This document shows positions 38,410 through 47,804 of a DNA stretch of 64,000 nt, piece by piece. The number at the start of each line of letters is the position of its first letter. Position 1 is the first letter of the stretch. The stretch lies in assembly GCF_030730875.1 (NCBI RefSeq), contig NZ_JAVAMA010000003.1, forward strand, positions 186,001-250,000, read 5' to 3'. The stretch is from Sphingomonas sp. DG1-23 (GTDB lineage: Bacteria > Pseudomonadota > Alphaproteobacteria > Sphingomonadales > Sphingomonadaceae). The translations under genes were made by a program, and so were the position numbers. The notes under the pieces were generated by a model. The model searched no databases. It was not told the DNA's origin and saw only the letters and a list, made by a program, of their open reading frames with translations.

Positions 38410-40182
38410 ATGCTGAGCCTGCAGAATAGCGGATTCAGCGATACGCTGGTGATCCTCGGCGCCGCCGGGCTGGTTATCCCCGCCTTCGCCCGCTTCCGGA
38501 TCAGCCCGGTGATCGGATTCATCCTCGTCGGTGCGCTGGTCGGCCCGTTCGGGCTCGGCACTTTGGTCGGCCAGACCCCGTGGCTTTACTATTTCACCAT
38601 CTCCGACGCGCATTCGATCGAGCCGTTCGCCGAGTTCGGCATCATTCTGCTTTTGTTCTCGATCGGGCTCGAGCTGTCGTTCAAGCGCTTGTGGGCGATG
38701 CGCAAGCTCGTCTTCGGGGTCGGTGCGGCCGAATTGGTCGGCGCAGGGCTGATCCTCGCAGCCGCGCTGTATCTGACCGGGCTCAGCACCGGCGGGGCGA
38801 TCGGGCTCGGGCTCGCGCTGGCGCTGTCCTCCACCGCGTTGGTGATTCCGATCGCCGGAACGACCAGCGCGGTCGGCCGTGCGGCGTTCGCGATGCTGTT
38901 GTTCGAGGATCTCGCGCTGGTGCCGATCATCTTCGGTCTCGGCGCTTTGGCCCCTTCGGCAGGGGATGCGGGGGCGATCGGGCTGCTCCAGACGCTGGGG
39001 CTGGGCGTGTTGACCGTTGGCGTGCTGTTTGTCGGCGGGCGTTTGCTGCTGCCGCGCATGTTCGGTCAGGCTGCGCGCACGAAAAGCCCTGAGCTCTTCC
39101 TCGCCGCCAGCCTGCTGGTCGTCATCGCCGCGAGCCTCGCCACCACTGCGGCGGGCCTGTCGCCGATCGTCGGCGCCCTGATCGCCGGACTGCTGATCGC
39201 CGAAACCGAATATCATGGCGAAGTCGAGGCGATCACCGCGCCGTTCAAGGGGCTCGCGCTCGGTGTCTTCCTGATCACCGTCGGGATGCGGCTCGATCTC
39301 GGCTTCGTGCTGACCAATTGGGCGCCTTTGCTCGGCGCGACGGTCATGGTCATGGTGGTCAAGGTCGCGGTCACCACCGGGCTGCTCAAGCTCTCCGGCG
39401 CGCGCACGGGCACTGCGACCGAAACCGGCGTGCTGATGGCGAGCCCTTCCGAGACCACGCTGATCGTGCTGGGCGTCGCGGGCGCCGCGGGGCTGATCTC
39501 GGGCCCTACTGCGGCGTTCTGGACGACGGTGACGGCGATCGGCCTCACCGCCACGCCGCTGCTCGCCAAAGCGGGCCAGCTCGTCGCGCGATTGATCGAA
39601 CAGCAAGAGAAGGACGACGCGCCGGCCGCCGTCGATGCGGCGGGGCCCGGCACGATCGTGATCGGCTTCGGTCGCGTCGGCCGCACCGTCGCCGATATGC
39701 TGCGGCGGCACGATCTGCCCTATCTCGGGGTCGATGCCGATATCGACAACGTCAATGCGGCGCGGAAGGACGGTTATAGCGTGCTGTTCGGCGATGTGAC
39801 GCGCAACGAGCTGGTCGACCAGCTCAAGCTCGGCCACGCCAAGGCGCTGGTGCTGACCATGGACGATCCGGTGCTCACCGTCCGCCTCACCAAGCGCGTG
39901 CGCGGCTGGGTGCCCGATCTGCCGATCATCGCCCGTGCCCGCGATGGCGATCACGCCGCCGAGCTTTACAAGGCCGGCGCCACCGATGCCGTGCCCGAGA
40001 CGCTCGAAAGCTCGCTGCAGCTCTCGGAGGCGGTGCTGGTCGATGTCGGTATCGCGGTCGGCCCGGTGATCGCCTCGATCCACGAGAAGCGCGACGAGAT
40101 GCGCAAGAGGATCAAGGAAGCCTCGGATCTCGACCGCGAGCCGCGGCTGCGGCGCACGCGGCGAAGCGAGGTGACCGGATGA
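38410..40182 (+). CDS. CPA2 family monovalent cation:proton antiporter (KefB/RosB type) with TrkA-N domain
   Basis: 590 residues. About 12-13 transmembrane helices (1-395) include the family segments RISPVIGFILVGALVGPFGL and FAEFGIILLLFSIGLELSFKRL near the N-terminus. A Rossmann TrkA-N domain follows (GTIVIGFGRVGRTVADMLRR, about 415-434), and a short charged helix sits at the C-terminus. These proteins exchange K+ or Na+ for protons across the inner membrane, gated by nucleotides bound to the Rossmann domain. The glutathione-binding specificity of true Kef proteins cannot be judged here. It stands alone between icd and the tandem secreted proteins. Confidence 0.9.
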   Translation: MLSLQNSGFSDTLVILGAAGLVIPAFARFRISPVIGFILVGALVGPFGLGTLVGQTPWLYYFTISDAHSIEPFAEFGIILLLFSIGLELSFKRLWAMRKLVFGVGAAELVGAGLILAAALYLTGLSTGGAIGLGLALALSSTALVIPIAGTTSAVGRAAFAMLLFEDLALVPIIFGLGALAPSAGDAGAIGLLQTLGLGVLTVGVLFVGGRLLLPRMFGQAARTKSPELFLAASLLVVIAASLATTAAGLSPIVGALIAGLLIAETEYHGEVEAITAPFKGLALGVFLITVGMRLDLGFVLTNWAPLLGATVMVMVVKVAVTTGLLKLSGARTGTATETGVLMASPSETTLIVLGVAGAAGLISGPTAAFWTTVTAIGLTATPLLAKAGQLVARLIEQQEKDDAPAAVDAAGPGTIVIGFGRVGRTVADMLRRHDLPYLGVDADIDNVNAARKDGYSVLFGDVTRNELVDQLKLGHAKALVLTMDDPVLTVRLTKRVRGWVPDLPIIARARDGDHAAELYKAGATDAVPETLESSLQLSEAVLVDVGIAVGPVIASIHEKRDEMRKRIKEASDLDREPRLRRTRRSEVTG

Positions 40183-40262
40183 CGCACGATGCCGATCGGG
40201 CCGCGGACTTGCGGCGCGGCGCATGACGGCGCATCTCGGGCCCGCCAGTTAGGAGCTTGTCC

Positions 40263-40787
40263 ATGATCGCTGCCCTGTTGCTCGCCGGTTTGCTCGCCGG
40301 ACAGTCTGCGCCCGCTGCGTCCGCCGATCCGCTGGCGCCCGCGCGCGCGGGTAAGCTGCGCTGCATCGCGCCCAATGCCGCGCGGCTGACCTGCCGCACG
40401 ATCATTCGGTACAAGGTGGAGAGCGACGGCGATTTCGACGCGACCGTGACGGGGCTGGTCTCGCGCGATTCGACCGTCTTGCTGCGCTACAAGACCTTCG
40501 GCCGCGTCGAGGAAGGCGGGGTGTGCGTGATGATGCGCACCGGCGATATTCAGAACGGCATGTTGCTGAGCAGCGGTCGCCCGTTGGCGCCCAATGCGGA
40601 CGATGCGATGCGGCTCCAGGTGCTCGGCGCGATGCAGCCGCTGCAGGGCAAGAAGCGCTGCTATCTCGACCGCACCGAAGATGGCGTCACGCGTTCGATC
40701 GTGACGCTCGACGGCATCGCGCATCCCGAGCTGACCCAGACCGTCGCTTGGGTCGCTCCCGGCGAAGGCTATGCGGTGGGGCGCTGA
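40263..40787 (+). CDS. Hypothetical secreted four-cysteine protein, first of a tandem pair
   Basis: 174 residues from the ATG at 40263 (AGGAG 7 bases upstream). Signal peptide 1-21 (MIAALLLAGLLAGQSAPAAS). Cys at 34, 44, 88 and 133. The next gene encodes a related protein with Cys at exactly the same spacing (10, 44 and 45 residues). Shared features: DPLAxAxAGKLxC at the start of the mature part, a central DGxF segment, and a C-terminal xPELxQxVxWVxPxxGY motif. Probably a small disulfide-bonded periplasmic protein. No family recognised. Confidence 0.75.
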   Translation: MIAALLLAGLLAGQSAPAASADPLAPARAGKLRCIAPNAARLTCRTIIRYKVESDGDFDATVTGLVSRDSTVLLRYKTFGRVEEGGVCVMMRTGDIQNGMLLSSGRPLAPNADDAMRLQVLGAMQPLQGKKRCYLDRTEDGVTRSIVTLDGIAHPELTQTVAWVAPGEGYAVGR

Positions 40788-40882
40788 ACGCTTCGGGCGA
40801 TTGCCGGACCGGCCGAAGTGAGTCCGCCTTGCCGTGGCGTCACCCTCGCCGCATGTTCGATTGAATTCGTGGAGTCCAGCCG

Positions 40883-41392
40883 ATGATCGAAGCGTTGTTC
40901 TTGCTGGCGGCAGCCGCGCCCCAGGCCGCGGATCCGCTTGCCGCGGCAAAGGCGGGCAAGCTCCAGTGCACCAATCCCGATATGGGGAAGAAGACCTGCC
41001 TCGGCCTGAGCAGCTACAAGCTGAATCCGGACGGCAGCTTCGTCACGACGGTGACGGTGATGGTCGCGCCGCAGCCGGTGGTCACGATGGAAGTGAAGTC
41101 GATCGGCACGGTCAGGGACGGAGCGCTCTGCGCACCGATCCGCACCGCGGACTTCGAGGCGGCGATTTTCCGGATGGACGGCAAGCCGGCCGATCCGGCG
41201 ATGGCCAATGCGATCCGCGCGCAAGTGGTCGCCTCGATCGCGCCGCTCGCCGGCAAGATGGGATGCACCCGCGAGACGCCCGATGGCGCGGCCGCCAGGG
41301 CCGAAGTCACGATCGACGGCGTCGTCCGGCCCGAACTGAGCCAGCGTGTATTGTGGGTGAAGCCCGAGGACGGATACAAGCTCGGGCAGTGA
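40883..41392 (+). CDS. Hypothetical secreted four-cysteine protein, second of a tandem pair
   Basis: 169 residues, start ATG at 40883. Signal peptide about 1-16 (MIEALFLLAAAAPQAA). Cys at 29, 39, 83 and 128, identical spacing to the preceding paralogue. The mature N-terminus DPLAAAKAGKLQC and the C-terminal RPELSQRVLWVKPEDGYKLG also match it. The two genes are 95 bases apart and read in the same direction, so they arose by tandem duplication followed by marked divergence. Function unknown. It converges on alaS with a 9-base gap. Confidence 0.75.
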   Translation: MIEALFLLAAAAPQAADPLAAAKAGKLQCTNPDMGKKTCLGLSSYKLNPDGSFVTTVTVMVAPQPVVTMEVKSIGTVRDGALCAPIRTADFEAAIFRMDGKPADPAMANAIRAQVVASIAPLAGKMGCTRETPDGAAARAEVTIDGVVRPELSQRVLWVKPEDGYKLGQ

Positions 41393-41401
41393 GGTCGGGG
41401 A

Positions 41402-44053
41402 TTACGCCGCCGCGCGAGTTCCTGCCAGCGCGCCCTTGACCGCCTCGAGCGCCTCGGCGCCCTTCGACCCGTCCGGCCCGCCGCCCTGGGCCATGTCGGG
41501 CCGGCCGCCGCCGCCCTGCCCGCCGAGCACCGCGACCGCGGCCTTGACCAGATCGACGGCGCTCAGCCCCAGTCCGTCGCTGACGCCTACCGCAACCGAT
41601 GCGCGGCCGTCATTGACCGCGACCAACGCAACCACGCCGCTGCCGATCCGCGCGCGCGCCTCGTCGACCGCGCCGCGCAACGCCTTGGGGTCGAGCCCTT
41701 CGAGGACCTGGCCGACGAAATTGACGCCGTTCACCTGCTCGGGACCCGCGGGCGCAGCGGCACCGCCGCCGCCGAGCGCGAGCGCCTTCTTCGCCTCGGC
41801 CAGCTCCCGCTCGAGCCGGCGGCGCTCCTCGACCAATGCCGCAACCCGCGCAGGGACTTCGTCGGGCGCGCTCTTGAGCACCGAGGCGGCTTCCTTGAGG
41901 CGCTCGTCGCGGGCGTTGAGCCATTGCCGCGCACCCTCGCCGGTCAATGCCTCGATGCGGCGAATGCCCGAAGAGACCGCGCTCTCGGAGACGATCTTGA
42001 AGATCGCGATGTCGCCGGTGGCGTTGACATGGGTGCCGCCGCAAAGCTCGACCGAATAATGCCGATCGTCGCCGCGGCCCATCGAGAGCACGCGGACCTC
42101 GTCGCCATATTTCTCGCCGAACAGCGCCATCGCGCCCGCCGCGATCGCATCCTCGGGAGTCATCAGCCGGGTGCCGACCGCCTCGTTGTGGCGAATCTGG
42201 GCGTTCACATCGGCTTCGATGTCGGCGATCTCCTGCGGACTCAGCGCCGAAGGATGCGAGAAGTCGAAGCGCAGACGATCGGACGCGACGAGACTGCCTT
42301 TCTGCGTGACATGACCGCCGAGGCGCTTGCGCAGCGCGGCATGCAGCAAATGGGTGGCGCTGTGATTGGCGCGGATCTGGTCGCGACGGGCAGCATCGAC
42401 CGACAGCTTGACGGTGTCGCCGACCGCGATTTCGCCGCTCTCGATTTTTGCATGATGCGCGTGGAGCCGGCCCAACGGCTTCGACGTGTCGTCCACCGCT
42501 GCGCGCATCTTGTCGTTGGCGATCACCCCGGCGTCGCCCATCTGGCCGCCCGATTCGCCGTAGAACGGGGTCTGATTGGTGAGAATGGTCACGGCATCGC
42601 CGGCACCGGCCTTGTCGACCCGAACGCCGTCCTTGACCAGGGCGACGACCTGGCCCTCGCCCTCGGTGCCGTTATAGCCGATGAACTCGGTGCCGCCGAG
42701 CGCGTCGGCGATGTCGTACCAGACCTCGTCGCTGGCCTTGTCGCCCGAGCCCTTCCACGCCGCCCGCGCCGCGCGCTTCTGCTCGGCCATCGCGGTGTCG
42801 AAGCCGCCACGATCGACGCTGATGCCATTGGCACGCAATGCGTCCTCGGTCAGATCATAAGGGAAGCCGTACGTGTCGTAGAGCTTGAACGCGGTCTCGC
42901 CGGGAAGCGTGTCGCCTTCCGCCAATCCCTGCGTCGCCTCGTCGAGCAGACGCAGGCCGTTGGCGAGCGTCTGACGGAAACGGGTCTCCTCCTGGAGCAA
43001 GGTTGCCTCGATCAGCGGCTGCGCGCGGACCAGTTCGGGGAAAGCGGCGCCCATCTCGGCGACCAGCGAAGGCACCATCCGGTGCATCAGCGGATCCTTG
43101 GCGCCGAGCAGATGCGCGTGCCGCATCGCGCGGCGCATGATCCGGCGGAGGACATAGCCGCGGCCTTCGTTCGCCGGAAGCACGCCGTCGGCGACGAGGA
43201 AGCCCGAAGCGCGCAGATGATCGGCGATCACACGGTGGCTGGCCTGATTGTCGCCGGTGGTGGCGGCGCCGGTGAGCGCGCCGCTCTCGGCGATCAGCGC
43301 CTTGAAGGTATCGGTGTCGTAATTGTCATGGACGCCCTGGAGCACCGCGGCGACGCGCTCGAGCCCCATGCCAGTGTCGATGCTCGGCTTGGGCAATTCG
43401 CCGATCTGGACGTCGTTCTCCTGCAGATATTGCATGAAGACGAGGTTCCAGATCTCGACGAAACGGTCGCCGTCCTCCTCGGGCGATCCCGGCGGGCCGC
43501 CATAGATATGGTCGCCGTGATCGTAGAAGATCTCCGAGCACGGCCCGCACGGACCGTCCGAACCCATCGCCCAGAAATTGTCCTTGGTCGGGATGCGGAT
43601 GATGCGGCTCTCGGGCAGCCCGGCGATCTTCTTCCACAAATCGAATGCCTGATCATCGGTATGGTAGACGGTGGCGGTGAGCTTGTCCGCCGGGATGCCC
43701 CATTCGCGCGTGAGCAGCGTCCACGCATGGGTGATCGCCTGCTCCTTGAAATAGTCGCCGAACGAGAAATTGCCGAGCATCTCGAAGAAAGTGTGGTGCC
43801 GCGCGGTGTAGCCGACATTGTCGAGATCGTTGTGCTTGCCCCCGGCGCGGACGCATTTCTGCGAGCTGGTCGCGGTCGAATAGGGACGCGTCTCGAGCCC
43901 GGTGAACACGTTCTTGAACGGCACCATGCCCGCATTGACGAACATCAAGGTCGGATCGTTGTGCGGCACCAGCGGCGCGGAGGGGACGCGGGCATGCCCC
44001 TGGCCTTCGAAATAGTCGAGGAAGCTGCGGCGGATATCGTTCGTGGACGTCAT
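41402..44053 (-). CDS. alaS: Alanine--tRNA ligase
   Basis: 883 residues from the ATG at 44053 ([20 protein letters not shown]); a 12-residue upstream extension is not needed. The class II catalytic core has the motif 1 region and the conserved [18 protein letters not shown]. The editing domain has [12 protein letters not shown] and ELCGGTHV (the zinc and editing HxxxH...CxxxH set). The C-terminal glycine-rich C-Ala domain includes [16 protein letters not shown]. Full length. recA is commonly adjacent to alaS in alphaproteobacteria but here lies 4.5 kb away. Confidence 0.98.
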   Translation of the reverse strand: MTSTNDIRRSFLDYFEGQGHARVPSAPLVPHNDPTLMFVNAGMVPFKNVFTGLETRPYSTATSSQKCVRAGGKHNDLDNVGYTARHHTFFEMLGNFSFGDYFKEQAITHAWTLLTREWGIPADKLTATVYHTDDQAFDLWKKIAGLPESRIIRIPTKDNFWAMGSDGPCGPCSEIFYDHGDHIYGGPPGSPEEDGDRFVEIWNLVFMQYLQENDVQIGELPKPSIDTGMGLERVAAVLQGVHDNYDTDTFKALIAESGALTGAATTGDNQASHRVIADHLRASGFLVADGVLPANEGRGYVLRRIMRRAMRHAHLLGAKDPLMHRMVPSLVAEMGAAFPELVRAQPLIEATLLQEETRFRQTLANGLRLLDEATQGLAEGDTLPGETAFKLYDTYGFPYDLTEDALRANGISVDRGGFDTAMAEQKRAARAAWKGSGDKASDEVWYDIADALGGTEFIGYNGTEGEGQVVALVKDGVRVDKAGAGDAVTILTNQTPFYGESGGQMGDAGVIANDKMRAAVDDTSKPLGRLHAHHAKIESGEIAVGDTVKLSVDAARRDQIRANHSATHLLHAALRKRLGGHVTQKGSLVASDRLRFDFSHPSALSPQEIADIEADVNAQIRHNEAVGTRLMTPEDAIAAGAMALFGEKYGDEVRVLSMGRGDDRHYSVELCGGTHVNATGDIAIFKIVSESAVSSGIRRIEALTGEGARQWLNARDERLKEAASVLKSAPDEVPARVAALVEERRRLERELAEAKKALALGGGGAAAPAGPEQVNGVNFVGQVLEGLDPKALRGAVDEARARIGSGVVALVAVNDGRASVAVGVSDGLGLSAVDLVKAAVAVLGGQGGGGRPDMAQGGGPDGSKGAEALEAVKGALAGTRAAA

Positions 44054-44111
44054 GAGACGCGACTTAGGGGCGCGGCGCGTTTCGCTCAAGTGAAACGCAT
44101 CGATCGGGCGG

Positions 44112-44645
44112 TCAGAGCTTCCGAATTGCTTCGAGAGCGTGAATTTCGCGGCGCGTGGCGAGATCGGTGGTCAGCGTGGTCCGCAACAGCGACAGCGCCT
44201 GCTGAATCGCGTCATAGACGCTATCCGGTACGGCTTCCTCATTCCCTGGGCCGAGGCTGGTGCAGATCGCCTCCTGCGCCGCGCCATAGACCTTGCGCGC
44301 CTCCTGCGAGAGATAGAGGCCGCCGCCGGCGAAATACCAGTCGCGCAGCTCCGTCGAGAGCTTTTCGAGCCGGCTGAAGGTCAACGCCTGGTTCCGTGGC
44401 CATTTGGGGAGCGGCGCAGTGAGCGCCCAAAGCTCAAGGTAGCGGGTCTCGCGTGTCTTCGCCAATTGCTGGTCATAGCCGTCCATCGCCCTGAGAAGGA
44501 GGTCGTTGCGCAGTTCGATCTGGTGGGCTTGGGTATCGATCAGCTTGAGCAGCGAAGAGATGAATCCCTGGCCGAGCAGGACGGCGAAGACGATGAAGAT
44601 GGCGACACCGCCGGTCGCGCCGGCCAGCAAGCTGTTCCAGGGCAT
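44112..44645 (-). CDS. Hypothetical membrane-anchored helical protein
   Basis: 177 residues from the ATG at 44645. An N-terminal transmembrane helix (about residues 8-30, [20 protein letters not shown]) is followed by an all-helical domain containing [20 protein letters not shown] and [22 protein letters not shown]. There is a single Cys in AICTSLG. No family recognised. It lies between alaS and the Xaa-Pro peptidase, all three on the same strand with gaps of about 60 bases, so co-transcription is possible but unproven. Confidence 0.6.
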   Translation of the reverse strand: MPWNSLLAGATGGVAIFIVFAVLLGQGFISSLLKLIDTQAHQIELRNDLLLRAMDGYDQQLAKTRETRYLELWALTAPLPKWPRNQALTFSRLEKLSTELRDWYFAGGGLYLSQEARKVYGAAQEAICTSLGPGNEEAVPDSVYDAIQQALSLLRTTLTTDLATRREIHALEAIRKL

Positions 44646-44705
44646 GAAGGCCTCCCGAAATCGCCCGGAGAGCCTAGCACGGCCGACCGCAAAAGTCTCG
44701 GGCTC

Positions 44706-45971
44706 TCAGGCCATGGGTCGGTCGATCGATTCCGGCGGCGTGCTGAACCATTCCGGGCCCGAGGCGGTCATATGGAAGCAATCCTCGAGGCGGATGCCGA
44801 AGCTGCCGGGGATGTAGATTCCCGGCTCGTTCGAGAAGCACATGCCCGGCGCCAGCCTGGTCTTCTCGCCGCGAACCAGATTGACCGGCTCGTGGCCGTC
44901 CATGCCGATGCCGTGGCCGGTGCGATGCGACAGGCCGGGGAGCCTGTAACCGGGGCCGTAGCCGAGCGAGGTGTAATAACGCCGGACGGCATCGTCGACT
45001 GCGCCGGCGGGCGTGCCGGGTTTCGCCGCCGCGAACGCGATTTGCTGGCCGCGCGCGACCACGTCCCATACCTTGCGCTGCTCGGCATTCGCCTTGCCGA
45101 ACACGAAGCTGCGCGACACGTCGGACTGATAGCCCTGCACGGTGCAGCCGCAGTCCATCAGCACGACTTCGCCCGGCGTGACCCGTTGCGGCTTGCGCGT
45201 GCCGTGAGGATAGGCGGCCGCCTCGCCGAGCAGGATCAGATTGAATTCGACCGAGCCGCCGAGCTTGCGTGTGGCGGCGGCCATCAGCGCGGCGATGTCG
45301 GCATTGCTCATGCCTTCGCGAATCCGCGGGAAGGTCCAGCGATAGGCGGCGATGGTCACGTCGGTGGCAAGCTGCATCAGCGCGATCTCGGGCGCGGTCT
45401 TGATCATCCGGCAGCCGCGGACGACCGGATTGGCCGAGACGATCCGCGCGGCGGGAAGCGTCCGCCGGAGCCCGTCGACGGCGAAATAGCGGACGGTTTC
45501 CTCGACGCCGACCGGCCGCGCCGCGAGCTTGCGCTCCCGAAGAAAGCCGGCGACCAGCGCGAGCGGATCCTCGTCTTCCTGCCAGACGCGGATCTCGGCG
45601 GGGATGCCGAGGCTCTCACGGACCGAGGGCTCTTCGAAGAACGGGGTGACGATGCATGGCTCGCCCTCGACCGGCAGGATCGCCGCAGTGAGCCGCTCGC
45701 TGCGGCCCCAGCGCACCCCGGTGAAATAGAGCAATGACGAGCCGGGCTCGATCAGCACCGCGCCGATTCCCGCGGCCTTCATCAGCGCCTGCGCCCGCAC
45801 GATCCGGGCAAGGCGCTCCTCGCGGCCGATCGGCACGGCACCGCCGGTGATGTCGCGCAGGTCGGAAACATCGGGTTCCTCGGCGCGGAGCAGGCCCGGC
45901 AATGCCAGCAGCGGCGCCGCGCCGGCCGCCCCGATCAGCGTGCGGCGGCTGAGGCTGGAATGGCGTGTCAT
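44706..45971 (-). CDS. Tat-exported Xaa-Pro peptidase family metalloprotease (M24)
   Basis: 421 residues from the ATG at 45971. The N-terminus has a twin-arginine signal (SLSRRTLIGAAGAAPLLALPG). A creatinase-like N-terminal domain is followed by the M24 pita-bread domain with the five metal ligands recognisable: Asp in LMDCGC, Asp in QSDVSRSF, His in GHGIGMDGHEP, Glu in FSNEPGIYIPGSFG and Glu in RLEDCF. It should act in the periplasm on X-Pro peptides. A cation-coupled dicarboxylate/amino-acid symporter gene is divergently transcribed 101 bases away, suggesting use of peptide-derived amino acids. Confidence 0.87.
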   Translation of the reverse strand: MTRHSSLSRRTLIGAAGAAPLLALPGLLRAEEPDVSDLRDITGGAVPIGREERLARIVRAQALMKAAGIGAVLIEPGSSLLYFTGVRWGRSERLTAAILPVEGEPCIVTPFFEEPSVRESLGIPAEIRVWQEDEDPLALVAGFLRERKLAARPVGVEETVRYFAVDGLRRTLPAARIVSANPVVRGCRMIKTAPEIALMQLATDVTIAAYRWTFPRIREGMSNADIAALMAAATRKLGGSVEFNLILLGEAAAYPHGTRKPQRVTPGEVVLMDCGCTVQGYQSDVSRSFVFGKANAEQRKVWDVVARGQQIAFAAAKPGTPAGAVDDAVRRYYTSLGYGPGYRLPGLSHRTGHGIGMDGHEPVNLVRGEKTRLAPGMCFSNEPGIYIPGSFGIRLEDCFHMTASGPEWFSTPPESIDRPMA

Positions 45972-46072
45972 CGGGCGACTCCGGCAAATATTGCGTGGAC
46001 AGCCGCGATAGGGTCCTTGACCCGGCGGCGACAATCCCCTTCCCTGCCGCGAACTTTTTCCAGGGGATATTC

Positions 46073-47398
46073 GTGGGCAAGCGACTGACATGGTTCATTC
46101 TGGCCGGGCTGCTGCTGGGTGGGCTGATCGGCTGGGGGCTCAATATCGCCTATGACGACGGCAGCGCCGGCGGCACCGCGCGGCTGGCGGCGATCAGCTA
46201 TTGGTTCGACATTCCGACCCAGATGTTCCTCCATCTGATCAAGATGATCATCGCGCCTCTGGTGGTCTCGACCCTCGTCGTCGGCATCGCGCATATGGGC
46301 GGCACCGGCGCCATCGGTCGGGTCGGGATCAAGGCGTTCCTGTGGTTCGTCACCGCCAGCCTCGTCTCGCTGACTCTCGGGCTGATCCTCGTCAATGTGC
46401 TCCAGCCGGGCGTGGGCCTCAATCTGCCGCTGCCCGACGCCGCGGCATCGAGCGGCGTCGATCGCTCGGGCTTCGATGCGGCGAAGTTCTTCATCCACAT
46501 CGTGCCGACCTCGGCGATCGACGCGATGGCGACCAACGACATCCTCCAGCTGGTGATCTTCTCCTTGTTCTTCGGCGTCGGCATGGCCGCGGTGGGCGAG
46601 AAGGCCACGCCGCTGCTGCGCGGGCTGGAGGCTCTGGTCTCGGTGATGCTGACCGTCACCGGCTATGTGATGCTGTTCGCGCCGATCGCGGTGTTCTGCG
46701 CGGTGGCGCGGACGCTGGCGACGCGCGGGCTCGGCGTGGTCGGCGATCTCGCTTACTTCATGGGCAGCTTCTACATCGGCCTTTTCGTGTTGTGGGCCGT
46801 GCTGCTCGGCGCCTGCTTCCTGTTCGTCGGGCCGCGCACCGGCACGCTGCTGCGCTATCTCCGCGATCCGATCCTGCTCGGCTTCTCGACCGCTTCGTCC
46901 GAGGCCGCCTATCCGCGGACGCTCGAGGCGCTCGACAGGTTCGGCGTGCCGCCGCGGATCGCCAGCTTCGTGCTGCCGCTCGGCTATTCGTTCAACCTCG
47001 ACGGTTCGATGATGTACATGACCTTCGCGTCGATCTTCATCGCGCAGGCCTATGGCATCCCGCTCGACTGGGGGACGATGATCACGATGCTGCTGATGCT
47101 GATGATCACCAGCAAGGGCATCGCCGGCGTGCCGCGCGCCAGCCTGGTGGTGATCACCGGAACGCTCAGCCATTTCCAGATCCCCGAGGCGGGTATCCTG
47201 CTGATCCTCGCAGTCGACCATTTCCTCGACATGGGCCGCACCGCGACCAACGTGATCGGCAATGCGGTCGCCGCGACGGTGGTGGCGCGCTGGGAGGGCC
47301 AGCTCGACCCGGCCCAGTCCCCCGACGAGGCGATCGTGCTGCCGCGCGCGCCGCTTCCCGGCGACGAAGACCGATTCGAGGATTACGGCAAGCATTGA
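46073..47398 (+). CDS. Dicarboxylate/amino acid:cation symporter (DAACS/SLC1 family)
   Basis: 441 residues from the GTG at 46073 (AGGGGAT 6 bases upstream); the frame is open further upstream but that part overlaps the divergent gene. Eight transmembrane helices and two re-entrant hairpins are expected. HP1 serine-rich region TASSEAAYPRTLEAL (usual SSxxT-type) and the NLDGSMMYM segment in TM7 (usual NxDGT, here with Ser) place it in the glutamate/aspartate transporter family. The SS/NMDGT variations suggest altered substrate choice. It takes up dicarboxylates or acidic or neutral amino acids with Na+ or H+. Confidence 0.9.
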   Translation: MGKRLTWFILAGLLLGGLIGWGLNIAYDDGSAGGTARLAAISYWFDIPTQMFLHLIKMIIAPLVVSTLVVGIAHMGGTGAIGRVGIKAFLWFVTASLVSLTLGLILVNVLQPGVGLNLPLPDAAASSGVDRSGFDAAKFFIHIVPTSAIDAMATNDILQLVIFSLFFGVGMAAVGEKATPLLRGLEALVSVMLTVTGYVMLFAPIAVFCAVARTLATRGLGVVGDLAYFMGSFYIGLFVLWAVLLGACFLFVGPRTGTLLRYLRDPILLGFSTASSEAAYPRTLEALDRFGVPPRIASFVLPLGYSFNLDGSMMYMTFASIFIAQAYGIPLDWGTMITMLLMLMITSKGIAGVPRASLVVITGTLSHFQIPEAGILLILAVDHFLDMGRTATNVIGNAVAATVVARWEGQLDPAQSPDEAIVLPRAPLPGDEDRFEDYGKH

Positions 47399-47416
47399 GG
47401 GCTGCGCCGGCCTAAA

Positions 47417-47479
47417 TTGACAAAGTTCACCGAAACGCGATTGATTGCGTAACTTTGTTGCGCGGGAAGTTGCGTTTCG
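47417..47479 (+). other. Interleaved inverted repeats (possible pseudoknot RNA) with a TTGACA box
   Basis: Four 8-base segments are arranged A-B-A'-B': ACAAAGTT (47420-47427), CGAAACGC (47431-47438), AACTTTGT (47451-47458), GCGTTTCG (47472-47479). This is H-type pseudoknot topology if transcribed. A TTGACA (47417-47422) with ATTGAT 17 bases further on could be a promoter. It lies 18 bases after the symporter stop, so it could also be part of that gene's 3' end. No coding potential. Confidence 0.3.
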
Positions 47480-47611
47480 CGGGGGCATTGACCCGGTCAA
47501 GGAGCGGCCGGGTTACGGCGCGATCACGCAAGCAGGCGAAAACCTATTTTGCAAGCATGCGCGGCGACCGATGCGCCAATTATGCGCGTTCACTCGTTCG
47601 AGCCATATTCT

Positions 47612-47772
47612 CGTCATCCCGGATGTTAGGCTTTCCCGGAAAACCGCAAGGTTTTACGCCGAAAAGCCTTCAGCCCACCTCTCCGCTGGATACGCGCCTC
47701 ATGGTGGATCACGGACAGCTCGATTTTCTATTCAAATCGGAGATTTGAAGAAAATCGGCTTCCGGGATGACG
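47612..47772. repeat. 161-base element with inverted CGTCATCCCGGA ends
   Basis: The 12-base ends (47612-47623 and 47761-47772) are perfect inverse complements. Inside are an AAAACCGCAAGGTTTT hairpin and a TCAAATCGGAGATTTGA hairpin. It carries no gene. It resembles a small non-autonomous palindromic element. The rest of the 406-base gap (47399-47804) holds nothing else recognisable. Confidence 0.65.
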
Positions 47773-47804
47773 ATGTTTGGCGCAACCAAGCCAGCCGCTA
47801 CCCG

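Noticed and set aside
47455..47748. 97-codon frame in the gap after the symporter
   Set aside because: It runs through the 161-base repeat element, has no normal start region and no protein-like composition.
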